Positions 11,426-23,215 of a stretch of DNA of 64,000 nt are shown here, piece after piece. The position numbers were made by a program, and so were the translations under genes. The stretch is taken from assembly GCA_032622095.1 (NCBI GenBank), contig CP136066.1, positions 144,799,559 to 144,863,558 on the forward strand, written 5' to 3'. Origin of the DNA: Siphonodentalium dalli. Taxonomy: Eukaryota > Mollusca > Scaphopoda > Gadilida > Siphonodentaliidae. Below the pieces are notes generated by a model. The model saw only the letters and a program-made list of their open reading frames with translations, did no database searches and was not told the origin of the DNA. The stretch's first letter is position 1. Each line of letters begins with the position of its first letter.

Positions 11426-11945
11426 GGAAATTAATTATATTGAATCTCAAATATTCATTGCAAGTATTCTTTAACCCTTTAATGACGGGAGCTGCGCTGA
11501 TGCAGCATTAAAGTTCCTGTGCTAGTGCATTCTCTTTTATATGTGAGTCTACCATGGGGAGGATCGCATATCTAACAGAATGCACTGGCTTACAAGGTCA
11601 TGGTAAATATTATTTGGCCAATGCATTATCTTATATATGCGAGGCTATGGGAGACTTGCATATATAAGAGAATGCATTGGCACAGGGTTTTCACTCCAGT
11701 CATGAAATTAATTATAATGAATCTCAAATATTCATTGCAATTATTCTTTAACCCTTTCAGGATGGGAGCTGAGCTGGTGCAGCATTAAATATCGTGTGCC
11801 AGGTCATTCTCTTATATACACAAACATGAATCTCCCTACAAGGTCAAGGTAAATATTGTTAGGCCAATGTATTCTCTTATATATGCGAGACTCGCATACA
11901 AAAGAGAATGCACTGGCACAAGGTTTTCACAAAATATCCGAAATT
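11426..11945. repeat. Tandem duplication of MITE family A with flank
   Basis: The flank TTAATTATA(T/A)TGAATCTCAA precedes a family-A MITE beginning TTAACCCTTT at both 11471 and 11748. MITE plus flank is therefore present twice in tandem. Both copies lack a clean right end, so the duplication happened after insertion. Confidence 0.75.
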
Positions 11946-12138
11946 TCAAAGAATATCATATCAATGATTAGAAGAGTGGTTGACACTGTGAGTCTGTGAT
12001 GCATGATTAATAAACCACATACAACTTTCTTCAGGTTATGTGATATCAGGTAATATATAGCTAGTTATATTGGTTGAAAGAGGTTTATGTCACTTTCGAT
12101 TGTACAGCAAAGACTGTGCACTAGGTTAAAAGGGTATT

Positions 12139-12401
12139 GTACACTAAATCCGGGCATTTATGGGACCATCTCCTAAATACACTCATGTGCTCTATGAATA
12201 CTAAAAACAACATAGTAATTATAATGAAAATTAATTTATGGCTCGAGTCATTTATTAATTTTCGTTATAATTATCAGATTAGATTACGAGGTTCTTTGGT
12301 GGATGGAGTTTATTTAACTCTCATTCTTGACTCATAGTAATTCTCTTATTGGATATTTTCTGTTGAGGAGATGGTCCCATAAATGGCTGGATTTAGTGTA
12401 T
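12139..12401. mobile_element. MITE with 35-bp inverted termini
   Basis: Left end TACACTAAATCC...ATTTATGGGACCATCTCCT (12140-12174) and right end complement (12366-12400) differ at about two positions. The ~190-bp interior is itself weakly palindromic (AATTAATTTATGGC...). No target duplication is clear. Confidence 0.7.
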
Positions 12402-12584
12402 TTAACTTCAAAGAAAATTATACCACTGCAAATTTCTATGTGAAGAGAGTTATATTATGGAACATGAAAATTCTAATTAACAAGATAATGCTAAATCTTG
12501 ATTCTCAGCTATAATTATAAGTCAAATCTTTGCTTACAAGAATAAAATTCATGACTTTAAAATAATTGATGACTAACTACTTAC

Positions 12585-12608
12585 TTAGACGAATTAGGAT
12601 CCTGTTTG
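12585..12608 (-). CDS. PRPF3: PRPF3 exon 6, 24-nt microexon
   Basis: A 24-nt minus-strand exon between acceptor CTTATTTTGCAG and donor GTAAGTAG. Joined in phase to its neighbours it gives IKQDPNSSK between the GT of exon 5 and PAPLVLDEE of exon 7, where PRPF3 proteins carry a short lysine-containing linker. Both splice sites are near consensus, and phases 2 in and 2 out agree exactly with exons 5 and 7. An exon of eight codons would be missed by most gene finders. If skipped, the frame is kept and eight linker residues are lost. Confidence 0.85.
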
Positions 12609-12609
12609 C

Positions 12610-14344
12610 TGCAAAATAAGAGTAAGAAATTAATCAGGAAAAAGCTTTTAAAGACCAGCAAGGAGTTCACAATACGAATCGAATGTTATTGGAAATTTGC
12701 CTTTGAAGTAACAAATAGCAAATGGTATAGCGATATTGTACATCGGTGTATCACCTAAAATCATACTTGCTTCTTGCAGCGTCCAAATTTTACTTATTGT
12801 GGTATTTGCAAGAATCCTTATGAAAAGTGCTACAACTGATGTTTTCTTATGTTTATACCAAGGAATAAATGTCAGACAACAAGTACCACAATTGCAAGTA
12901 ATTATATTTTATTGAAGATGCAAAACAAAGCAACTTGTTCAGTGATCATTATAGTTCTTCGCTGAACATGTCAACAAAATACGACTGTTACAGCTCTGGT
13001 GTACAAGCAAGGATTTCAACAAGATGTATCTCGCAGGCCTTAAAATCCATTTTGCAAGTTCTAATCAAAATATAGTATTTCAACAGTGAATCAGCTGCTT
13101 CAATGAGAATCAAACTGAGAATTACACCCTGTCTCGTCACCGAGGGATTAAATTGATAATAAAAATAAGAAAAAAGTCTTGGTTTTACAAGCTTGGTATT
13201 ATTTTTCACATTCACCCACCGCAAACACCTCCCATATCTTTAAATTGATGTGAAACACTCCAGTATGGTGATCAAATATAAATGGGAAATAATCTTGTTC
13301 AAAATAGTACGTTTTACAAATAGTATATCCAAATTGACAACACACACCGTCATTCTTATATATGAATTAAATGCAGAGACTCTTGAAGGCGAAATTGTTT
13401 TTGTTAGTTTATCGATGATAGATGAATCCCGAATCGAGTTGTTAATATTTACAATTGAGCATAGTTCTGACAATGTTTTCTATGGAGTGGTACGATCGTT
13501 TTGCTTCAAATTTTCGCCAATGTTAGTAGAATGTTACATTCCTCCAGTTGTCATAGCGCCTGAACACTAACTTATCAGTTTCACGAACCTGAACAAAAAC
13601 ATAACATGTCTTTAACTGAGTTAATATACCAGGTGTACACCGTGTACCTGTTATTTCCTTTACTTGATACTCCCAAAGATGAATGCATCTCTCGTGATTT
13701 TAAAATCATCATTTAAGACTCCTAACTCAGAGTTTTAACTGGCAAAAATGACATGCTGACGATTGTATTCTTCACAGTCAAAGCACTTAGTCAACCATGT
13801 GTGGGGCATAATATTTCACAGCCATGGCCAAAATAAATAAATACTTGTGGTTCAGGTTTTCATTGTCTCAGAATGAGTTGTTTTCCTAGTCAAAGATTTG
13901 TTATTTTAGTTTATACAAAGAATCAAATTAAACTTAGCTCCTTTTTGAAGGAGACATGAGAAGCCAAAAGGATATGTCAAAACAAAAAAATTATTTAAAC
14001 AAATTAAATTTCAAACCTACATATGCTACAGACTATATATTTTCTGGCCTGTAACCTGCACCAGACATTTATTTTTATTTGGCCTAATAATAGTTGCAGT
14101 TAAGTTATTTTCTATCAAGCAGTATATCTATGATGGTAAGGCCAGGACCGAACCAGCATTATCTACTTATAACAGCTTCATGTGTGATGCACTTAATAAG
14201 ACTTCTAAAGCCATCAGACTCGTTCTACTGAGTAGAGTCAACTCAAAAACATAGTGAAACAACAATTTGCACCTCATGTGCTGGCATACCCCATGGTGCC
14301 AAATTGAAACAAAGGCAGGATGGAAACCTAATTGAAAATAAACA
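12610..14344. other. PRPF3 intron 5, no gene seen
   Basis: A plus-strand frame of 106 codons at 13250-13570 is matched by an antisense frame and has no recognisable motif or splice context, so it is not called. The rest is AT-rich. Confidence 0.4.
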
Positions 14345-14690
14345 AAGTATATAACACTAGAATGGAAAACATAAACAACATCATATGCCCCTATCTTGAA
14401 AGCAGTCATGATGGCGAACAGCCATACCAAATTTCATTGAGATCTGATAAACCATGGTTGAGAAATCTATGTGGACGGACAAAAAAACCTCAAGATTTCC
14501 AGATAAACAAAGAATGATACCTATGGAATGGAAAACGAGAACATCATTTGCCCCTCTTTTGAAAGCAGTCATGATGGGGAACCTACGTACCAAATTTCAT
14601 TCAGATTTGATAACCCATGATTGAGATATATGCCCAGGCAGATGGCTAGACAGATGGCTTAAAGACAGACAAAGTAAATGTAGTAAATTT
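14345..14690. repeat. Two-unit ~166-bp tandem repeat, Pearl-like
   Basis: GAATGGAAAAC...CATCAT(A)TGCCCCTCT...GAAAGCAGTCATGATGG...CCAAATTTCATT is present at about 14361 and 14527. It is followed by a degenerate GGCAGATGGCTAGACAGATG tract, the same layout as the other arrays. Confidence 0.65.
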
Positions 14691-14747
14691 CCCCATTTTT
14701 CTTCGAAAAGTGGTGGTATAATAATACTTGTACATCTATTAGCTTAC

Positions 14748-14866
14748 ATTGTGCCCGGTGGTATACTAGAGATAGTGCCCTTTAACCCCTGGAGTCTGGC
14801 CTGTATACGTGATTGTAGTTCAGCAGCTTTCTTCTGTTTCTCTAGTGCTTCATCATTAGCTAATGA
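14748..14866 (-). CDS. PRPF3: PRPF3 exon 5
   Basis: The minus-strand exon lies between acceptor TTATTTCAG and donor GTAAGC. It reads SLANDEALEKQKKAAELQ then SRIQARLQGLKGTISSIPPGT and two extra bases. The NDxxEKxxKAAELQxRIQ pattern is the conserved helical segment in the N-terminal half of PRPF3. It enters in phase 0 and leaves in phase 2, matching the microexon. Confidence 0.92.
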
Positions 14867-15191
14867 CTGAAATAAATAGTAGAAATAATGTAAGATTCAA
14901 GTATCAAATAAATTTATTATGAAAGATCAACTGCATAATTTTAATATACATGTAACTCAATTTAACACCACAAACAGTGAATTCTAAGGGAAAAAAAGAA
15001 TAAAAAAATTATCCATACTACATGCAACAGTAAAATTTGTTCCAAATGTCACTTATGAGATTATTTTGGATAAGGTGAAACTTCAAACAACAGAATTTGT
15101 ATTCATTAATTCACCTGCAGAAATGTTCTATAAAAATATGCTGCGACTATTGACAAATTGAAGTTCCATTTCTGGAAGGTTCCTTCTGAAC

Positions 15192-15298
15192 GAGAGCTTT
15201 CCGATGAATGGCAACAAGCCATATTTCCGACAAAATCCTGAAAAATTACCCATAATTCTGCTGTGATTAAGGAGTCGATTATTTAGAGCATTACTGTA
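15192..15298. mobile_element. Solo arm of palindromic TA MITE (family D)
   Basis: It matches the right half of the full palindrome at 20974-21186: GAGAGCTTTCCGATGAATGG, CATATTTCCGAC, CATAATTCTGCTGTG, GCATTACTGTA. Only one arm is present, so the copy no longer forms a hairpin. Confidence 0.75.
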
Positions 15299-16404
15299 TA
15301 CGTCTTTATAGAGAATAATTCACCAATTAATTAGTTTTGTCCATTCCCCAACCCCAAACTCAATCAATTAGACATACCATGATCGATCGAGAATTGTACA
15401 AATTGGCCTATGCATCATGAGTATCAATGAATGAGATAATGAGAATGTAACATGTGGGAGACCTAAGAACAAAAACAACACAAAACGAAATGGTAGCAAT
15501 GTGTTTCTGCATATCGTTCTCTAGACCCATAAACGAATCAAAATCAAAATGTGATCATTTGAAATTTGGAGAGGATCATCGTGGGTTGGTATGCTGGATC
15601 TGCTCATTTTAGTAACATTGCACTTTCTGCATAGAACATTATGAAGCACACTAAATATTTATGATATGAAAACTCAAGATCGCTAAATTAATCACCCAAA
15701 AAAACAAACAAAAATAGCAACTCCAAACTCGATCAGCAATCTGAACTCCTCGACCCTTAACCTTACGGCAAATGTACAGTGAGGAGACTAACGAGGTTTG
15801 CCAAATGCTTGATTGGGAACAGTATTGGTGGAAAATTGGGTCATGTAGATTTGTTGATAGGGGATGAGGCTCCAGAAGTGGGGTAATGATGATACATTGG
15901 ATCTTTACAGCCAATGCCAAACTGAGGCAAAAATTGTAACATACTTAACATTAACATGATCATTTATCACAACGTGTTTATCTACATCAGGAACATAATA
16001 TTGTGATAATAAAAACAAAGAATTATGACTGTGTCCTATTTCAAAGTCTTCCAATGGCAACTAATTTTGCTTGACTGACAAACTATACCTCTAGCTAGCA
16101 ACATTACACAGTTCCCTCAAAAGAGAATTAGGTGAGCTTTATTCTGGTTAGAAACGGTTGTCAATCTGCGACATTTCCTTTCATTCTGAATCAAAGGATG
16201 GGTACCACTGTTTGTCTTCAACTCCCCAAACTTAAAACACACATGAGTTCACAGAATTCAGACGGTTGAAAAAACGCTTATGCCAGTTAAAAGTTGTGAG
16301 TGCGGTATGTATAAAACCGCCTGACAAGATCTCCAGTCTGGAGTCATTGATAACATGAATTTCAGGGATTGAATCAGGTGAATATGGCACTGAATTTTAC
16401 TTAC
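15299..16404. other. PRPF3 intron 4, no gene seen
   Basis: No exon or clear transposon end was found. A minus-strand frame at 15651-15920 has no recognisable features. Confidence 0.4.
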
Positions 16405-16488
16405 AACTGGAGCGCTGCCAAACTGTGACTGTATTTGTGCTCGTCTTTCTTCCAGTTGCTTGTGGGCATTGGCCATTAGCTCTTTAAT
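16405..16488 (-). CDS. PRPF3: PRPF3 exon 4
   Basis: The minus-strand exon lies between acceptor CATTGACAG and donor GTAAGT. It is exactly 28 codons, IKELMANAHKQLEERRAQIQ through SAPV. The IKxxMxxAxxQxEERxxQ pattern is the conserved helix of PRPF3 before its proline-rich linker. Phase 0 on both sides. Confidence 0.92.
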
Positions 16489-17129
16489 CTGTCAATGTAA
16501 ACGAAAAGTATATTTTATGCTCGATAAGGCAGAAAATCTGTCAATTCAACAGAAAGAAAATAGAGATACATGTATATAGAGAAAGTCACCTGGTAGTCCT
16601 TCTTAATTATGATTTCTATACAGGTGCATTTTATTGCCACTAAAAAATTTGTTGTTACCACTCAACAAGCTAATAAATCTGTTGTTTCTACGGTTTAAGA
16701 GTCGCTCGCAATTAAAATAGTGTATGCATTAAAACAATTCATTTTATGCTCAAAGCATGCCTAGTTCTTATTGAATCAATGAAGTAATATATTATAATGA
16801 CTGCTATGTATTGGGAATCATATTTTCTATTTTAGCAATATTCCATAATCTAAATGTATATGCCCTTGTAACAAAGAAACATATTTAGTTGAGTGAGGTA
16901 TTCATCTACCTATTTAAATAACGGAGGGAAAAAATTAACAAGACAGTCAATGAATGTGGACTCAACTGACTGTAAAGACTGAGAAGACTGGGACTACAAG
17001 TCAGTACTTGTCAAATTTACTTCAAAATAAGTAGTTAAAGAAAATACATTCAGATTTGAAATTAAAGTGTTCATACTGACATACATACACATTCTAAATT
17101 CAATTAATTTGAGTTCAGAGTCTTAAATT

Positions 17130-17180
17130 GTCACTAAATTCACCCTCTGGGGACCCCATTCTGCAAATGACATACATAAC
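17130..17180. mobile_element. hAT MITE family B, solo right end
   Basis: ACTAAATTCACCCTCTGGGG and CCCATTCTGCAAATGACATA match the right terminus of the full family-B element at 18931-19374. Confidence 0.6.
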
Positions 17181-17232
17181 ACACTATTTGCAGGCTTTAA
17201 GCTCAGATGAGTGCAAAAAGATATATACAGAC

Positions 17233-17343
17233 TTTATCTTCCCCCATCTGTGGCTGAGGCTCTGCTTGCGGCATCACAGGAACATCAAGCTCTGCTTCCT
17301 CAAATTTCCGTCGTTTTTTGTCGCCTGGGTCATCTCGATCCTC
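17233..17343 (-). CDS. PRPF3: PRPF3 exon 3
   Basis: The minus-strand exon lies between acceptor GTTTTATAG and donor GTCTGT. It is exactly 37 codons, EDRDDPGDKKRRKFEEAELD then a Pro/Gln-rich tail ending QMGEDK. The basic KKRR followed by FEE is the PRPF3 nuclear-localisation-like segment. The donor is weaker than the others (GTCTGT), but the alternative GT four bases on would break the phase to exon 4, so this one is preferred. Confidence 0.88.
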
Positions 17344-17643
17344 CTATAAAACAACGGGAATGAGAAAAAAATCTGGGTAAAAGTTGGGCCTAAAATAGAA
17401 TTAAGCCCTAAGGCCACACAATGCATGCAAACTTTTTTAAAGCGTTTCACCAATCCGGAAGAAACTTTTTTATTGGTACCAGATAATGGTGGTACGTTTT
17501 TTTTTTATACAAACATTCCCGTTTCCCCAATTCAAATTTCCAATTCATTACTGTAAATGGGTAACCATCTTTTGTTCACACATGAGGTACAGCAACTGCA
17601 ATCTTGGTAAAAGAATGTGTTAATGATACTTTATTGGGCGATT

Positions 17644-18842
17644 CAGGGCTGGCAGTCTAAAAAATCCAGAAGGGCTATTAATAGCCCTCCTATATTTTCC
17701 TAGGAGGGCTATAGCCCTCCTCAACGTTTAGTTATGATTTATTTTATCTGAGTTACTACTACCCTTAATTTGTCTATTTTTGATGTTGTTTAACTATATC
17801 TCAATTAATTTTGTGTTGTGGAAACAAAATGTCCAGAGTTGTGAATGTCAAATCCCCCACAGTATGGCATGCTGAATATTTAATTATGTTTTATATGTTA
17901 TGATAAATAATATGAACCACAGACAAAATGTAAGAGTGTTTGTACTCAACAATTTGTCAGTCGGTATCTAACCTATGCAACGAAGTTGGGTGAGTTTGTC
18001 GATGTTTAATTCATTCTCTATGTTGTGTAATTTTACATAAAATACACAATCAAGTAGTATATTAAATCCAGTATATTTACAGCTGAATACAGTTACAAAT
18101 AACTGCTCTATTTGTCAAAGTAATCCATATTCGGAATTCCATCACCGATTACAAGTTGACATGAGCGCTTTCAGATTGCTGCTTCCAGCGGTCAAGTCGC
18201 TCTGTAATGATTTACTGGGTGTTTGCAATTGCGGACATACAATGTAGAGAACAGTTTCTCAACTTTAATAATTGAATAACAGTTTGAACAAGAATATTCA
18301 CCACAGTGAATGATAACTTGGAGACATTAGCTCATTATATTAAAAGATTGTCAATCGAGGCTACCAATTTCAGTGATATACAATTTTCACTGTTAGGAAC
18401 CGGACACGGAACGAAACGTTGAACTCAATCGAGACGGTGACATTTGGTTCTCACTATCCACAAACATGTTAATTTTATCCAGTAAAATATATTGAAAGCT
18501 CAATCTTAAGATGAGAAATAATTTATTTTGTTCTTAAAATGTGTGAGAATCGATCAAAAGTTCTGATTTACAGAACAGTTCGTTCCAGAATTTAATGATT
18601 CCACCATAATGCCCATTTGAAATGATTTGACATTACCATCATTTGCCGAAATCACACATGCGCACACTGTACAATATAATTCTAAACAATTTTGAGGCAG
18701 TATTTTTCTTATAAAACACAATAAAATAACTAAATAAATTTCCTATCGTAGATGAGGCGGGCTATAAAAAGCCCACCTTGGAAAATTCTAGGCGGACTCT
18801 AGGCGGGTAGCCTGCCAGCCCGCCTTGAGATTTCCAGGCCTG
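17644..18842. mobile_element. ~1.2 kb element with CAGG(G/C)CTGG termini
   Basis: Left end CAGGGCTGGCAGTCT and right end complement CAGGCCTGGAAATCT are similar over 15 bp. Just inside lie palindromes AGGGCTATTAATAGCCCT and GGAGGGCTATAGCCCTCC on the left and CTAGGCGG/CCGCCT words on the right. Flanking GCGATT and GTGATT could be a 6-bp duplication with one change, which is not decisive. The inside holds the inverted copy of the 1845-2065 repeat at 18245-18452. It is non-coding. Confidence 0.5.
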
Positions 18843-18930
18843 GTGATTTTTTTTATGAAACAAATCACATGGGATCTATCAAATAACTTTTATGAACAGC
18901 TGTTCGAGTAGTAATAGACACAGCAACTGA

Positions 18931-19374
18931 CAAGCCTACAAATAGCGTGTCTGTCATTTGAAGAATGAGGTCCCCAGAGGGTGAATTTAGTGACGCTATC
19001 CCGCATAGCGGGCTAGCATCACTAAATTCACCCTTTGGGGACCTCATTCTGCTTAGGCCCTCAACTGCTATGGCAGACCTAGGATCAAATTGAAGTTCCC
19101 CAGTTGAAGTTGGTGATGTTCACCCATTGGGCGCCTCGATTAAGGATTTTATCTTCTGCAAATTAGGGGATATAGAAACTTCCCAGATGGGAAAACGTAA
19201 CTAAAATCAATGTTAATTTGATACCATAGATACTTCTCAGAAGATGAGGCCTAAGCAGAATGAGGTCCCCAGAGGGTGAATGTAGTGATGCTAGCCCGCT
19301 GTGGGATAGCATCACTAAATTCACCCTCTGGGGACCTCATTCTGCAAATTACAGACACGCTATTTGCAGGTTTG
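18931..19374. mobile_element. hAT double-hairpin MITE, family B, full copy
   Basis: 444 bp flanked by an 8-bp duplication GCAACTGA (18923-18930 and 19375-19382), diagnostic of hAT. Ends are CAAGCCTACAAATAGCGTG and its complement CAAACCTGCAAATAGCGTG. Each end also carries its own ~95-bp foldback: GAATGAGGTCCCCAGAGGGT runs into AGCGGGCTAGC and then back into ACCCTTTGGGGACCTCATTC. Other copies are at 11040, 27478, 32262, 33945, 34868 and 36070. Confidence 0.88.
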
Positions 19375-19382
19375 GCAACTGA

Positions 19383-20192
19383 AATTAAACTCAGACGCAG
19401 AGAAGGAATGATCATTGGCTTCTGCCAATAATGAGAGTGTCAATCACACTGAAGCTCAACATGGAGAGGTGCTAATGTCAAATGTTACAGTTAATGGCAC
19501 GATAAGAAATGCGGAAAGTTGGTATGTCTAGACTATGTAATACTAAATGTCAACATGAAAGGATACATGTATATGATGTTTGGGGTTTTAGCAGTCATCC
19601 AGAGGATCCATAACTTAGGATATTTTACGAGTAGTATTTATACATGTAAGACTGTATAAGCGATTGATAACTTGATTTAGATGTTAGATCCTGTCAACAA
19701 AACCAAATTTGAACCAATGTTAGTCATTGCTAAATAAATGGTTGTTCCAGACCCGAATAACAACTTGCCTGACCAAAACGGGAAGCCAATACCGTCCATC
19801 GGCAGAGTACTTATTTTGTGTCACGAAATTAGGCCAAAATATAAAAGACCCCTATTCCGGCACCCCCAACCATTTTCATTTTATTGATTTAGCAAAATTA
19901 GTAGCATCCCATTTTATTTTCCCATGTAAACCGATTCATTTCCATATAAAACGAACACATTGTCTGTACTGTTAAACCTGAAATTATACCACATGCAATT
20001 AGGACATAGCCGTATCAAACCTATTGTTTCATGTTTTATTCAATAAAACAATAAAGTACACTACTAGTATATTCTAATATTATGTACTTAGTTGAACTTT
20101 TTTATAGTAAATTAAAAACAAGGAGAAGCAGTCTGGGGGGGGGGGGGGGGGGTATTCATATTTATTTTGAGCAAAGTTGAAATAAAATCGGG
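19383..20192. other. Non-coding; poly-G tract
   Basis: Nothing coding is supported, although a plus-strand frame of 82 codons lies at 19727-19975 without motifs. A run of about 19 G residues lies at 20133-20151, a likely polymorphic and error-prone site. Confidence 0.4.
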
Positions 20193-20298
20193 GAGAGCTT
20201 TCCGATGAATGGCAACAAGCCATATTTCCGAATAAATCCTGAAAAGTTACTCATAATTCTGCTGTGGTTAAGGAGTCAATTACTTAGAGTATTACTGT
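20193..20298. mobile_element. Solo arm of palindromic TA MITE (family D)
   Basis: GAGAGCTTTCCGATGAATGG through GTATTACTGTA matches the right arm of the 20974-21186 palindrome. The left arm is absent. Confidence 0.75.
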
Positions 20299-20684
20299 AC
20301 CTTACAGTCAATGGGTCAATCTGAAGAGCTCATATTCAGTTTGGACAAAAAATGTTGGCTGTTGGGCATGCCAAAGTATTTCGTGATACAAAGAGTAAAA
20401 TCCAAGATGGCTCCAGCAGCCATGTTTTTGATCGAATATTGGTCAAATTCGATAGCTCACTAACATCGAGATGTTGTTCTCAATAGATAAATTTCAGACA
20501 GAGAGAATTATGGCCAGGCACCAGATCTTAAAGCGATATTGGATTTAGAAACTGGTGCAGGTATTATATATTGGGCTTAGTGATGGCAAGAAAAAGTAGT
20601 ATATAAAATAAGTATATTATAATTTATGTTTCTTAGATCTTTCAGTCAGTAAAACAATCCATGAATTGGTTGTTAACAACAAAC

Positions 20685-20797
20685 CTTTCTCCTTTTGTGC
20701 TTGGAGCTACGGCTGTGTCTGTAATCATCCCATGTAGAGAATAGCTTGTCAGTGAATTTAATACTCTGGGTATCATCAAGAATGGCTTTCAGCTTGT
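20685..20797 (-). CDS. PRPF3: PRPF3 exon 2 (second part of PWI domain)
   Basis: The minus-strand exon lies between acceptor ATCCTTTTCAG and donor GTTTGT. With the G from exon 1 it reads DKLKAILDDTQSIKFTDKLF, then STWDDYRHSRSSKHKRRK. The LxxxLDD...FxDKLF pattern is the end of the PRPF3 PWI helical bundle, and the SRSSKHKRRK tail is the RS/basic segment that follows it. It ends in phase 0, matching exon 3. Confidence 0.93.
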
Positions 20798-20973
20798 CTG
20801 AAAAGGATGGTATCAGATAATATTAACCCTTTCTTTATTAAATGGATTCTCCCATCAGTTATAAAATTAACCCTTTGGCAGGTAAAACGACATGTCGTTT
20901 TACAGATGGAGGGTAGAACGACAAGTCATTTTATGGTTGTGGGTGGTATGAGATTTATGTTTTTATGGCAATA

Positions 20974-21186
20974 CGGTAATGCCCAAAGTAATTGACCACT
21001 TAACCACAGCAGAATTATGGGTAATTTTTCAGGATTTAGTCAGAAATATGGCTTGTTGCCATTCATCGGAAAGCTCTCGCAGAGAGCTTTCCGATGAATG
21101 GCAACAAGCTATATTTCCGACTAAATCCAGAAAAATAACCCATAATTCTGCTGTGGTTAAGTGGTCAATTACTTTGGGCATTACTG
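20974..21186. mobile_element. Near-perfect palindromic MITE (family D), TA target
   Basis: 213 bp forming two ~107-bp arms with about five mismatches and essentially no loop. Ends ACGGTAATGCCCAAAG / CTTTGGGCATTACTGT are flanked by TA on both sides (20972-20973, 21187-21188), pointing to Tc1/mariner. Arm copies are at 15192-15298 and 20193-20298, and an internally deleted copy at 36480-36600. Confidence 0.88.
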
Positions 21187-21189
21187 TAT

Positions 21190-23215
21190 GTTTAAGTGTA
21201 TGTAATGTCGCGAAATTGTCTCCTAAACAGTGTCTTTAAAAGAAGGAAATTTTTCATCACGTATTTGTCCTGTTCTAATTTTACAAAATGATGATATGGC
21301 GCACACACCCGCAGAGGGTTTAAACAAGAAATATTTTGGATACCACAAGATGAACAGAACATTTATTATCTGACATCAGGTTTTTAAACTGACAAGGGTG
21401 TTGAAGTCAGTGCTGCTGCAACGAGGACAATGTTGCAGCCCTCGAAATTAGCCACAGAAAAAGTCAATACCATAGAAAAAATCGTAGGGGTTAAATTTCA
21501 GGCAATACTAAAGCATTGCAGTAGAAGAATGAATGAGTCAATGACACTGTAGCTCAACAGTCAATAGAGAGAAAGCATTTCTTCAACAAATGTGGGCTTT
21601 AGAGTGTGTTGACAGATTCAATGTAAAATCCAAAAGAACCACTGACAGCCATGTTAAAAAGTGAAATTCAAAAAACAAATTTAAAGTTCCCATCTGGAGG
21701 TCACCTCAAAGATCCATATGAAATTTTGAATGAATCTGATAAAAATTCTTACTTTAAAGATACAGGCGACGTTGGCGGTGGGTATACTGTTAAAATATTC
21801 ACCTCCGTCAAAAACCGCCATAAACAGAAAGAATAGTAAAATATAGACAGACCTTGTTCTTATCCCAATCAGAAATATGGCATAAACAGTATGTTATTGT
21901 CAAATGTTTTTTCTTTGTTATGTAAACAAAAGCAAAACACGTTACAAAACATCCGGATATGGTAAACATAAAGAATGTTATTTGTTACTGTTTTCTTAAT
22001 ATGGAAATAATAAAGAGCGTTTATATCATTTGTGTGTGATTAACCAATAGAATTGACCTGTGTCATGTAAACAGAAGCAAAACTTCTGTACACGAGCAGG
22101 CTCCTGTTTACGTACACGTTCATACGTCTTCACGACAATATACTATTTAAGCGCTGATGATGTTTGGCATATGAACAAAACTATATATATATATTTTAAT
22201 ATTCCTTCTGTTGATGGTGATTTGAACAAATATGAATATTTCTGCAACGAATTAAATAAATGACGAGAATTTCCAGAAAAAAAATAGGGACTATTTTACG
22301 CACATATCCGCTCTCCATCACATAGGTGATATACCATGATGACAACATCGACATGAGACTGCTGGTACATTCGTGACCCAAATAAACATTTCAAAAGGTA
22401 CTGTAGTTCCGTACGCTTAATAATTTAAAGTTAAAACATAAACCGTATACACTTAAAATTAATTGCGAGTACCGAGTAGCACATGTTGAAAGCGAATAAC
22501 TGACACCCCTGGCATTAGCGTGATAATGGAATATTCCTATGACTGAATCAGTACCATTTAATGATTTATTATCTTCCCAAGGCGGGCGACGGGCAGCAAG
22601 ATAAAACGATTCTTTGCATGTATTTGATGTCATCGAGTAGCAATCACTAATAAGCCACCTGTTGACAGATGACACAGTAAACTAAAAATCATAGTGTTTA
22701 TAAATAGATGAGTCACACTTGACCAGTTTGCATTAAGGTCACTGCAGTTGTGAGTCGCTATTCCTCAATATATAGAAACATCACGTGTTAACAACATTTA
22801 AATGCGTGTGTTTAAAGTGTTTTTGATTCAAATTGATTGACGTTCTGGTATACGATGACTGAAGATGAAGGAGGTGACTAACTTGTTTGATGGAACCATC
22901 CGAACCAATCAGAGTGCTCTATGGGTGGGATTTGTATCTGCTGTCATGTGCGAAGAAAATGTCAACAATTTATGCGGGACACTGTAGGTGTTATTAAAAG
23001 CGAGTTCAACTTCTGAACAAGATTGAATTTGGCAAATTGAAATTGATTATGGACTGATTCCGTAAGGCATGCACAGTAACGGAATCAAACAAATATTGAG
23101 GAAATCTTTTGAATGCAACGAAATATTAAATCGTTTTGCCAGGGTTTTGGGGAACGTAAACTAAACTGTTTTTGCGACCAGGTAATCAGTTCGTTGCCGA
23201 TAATACTTTTCAATT
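21190..23215. other. Part of PRPF3 intron 1, no gene seen
   Basis: No exon, tRNA or clear transposon. About 22000-22120 shares AATAAAGAGCGTTTA with about 707-720. A GAACCAATCAGAGTGCTC word near 22899 resembles the 1330-1400 repeat. Confidence 0.35.

Noticed and set aside
13250-13570. 106-codon plus-strand frame as a gene
   Set aside because: No domain, no splice or promoter context, an overlapping antisense frame, and AT-rich composition like the surrounding intron.
20133-20151. Poly-G tract as a G-quadruplex regulatory element
   Set aside because: Single homopolymer runs like this occur several times in the window (45968, 46819, 49280) and are more simply repeat slippage.
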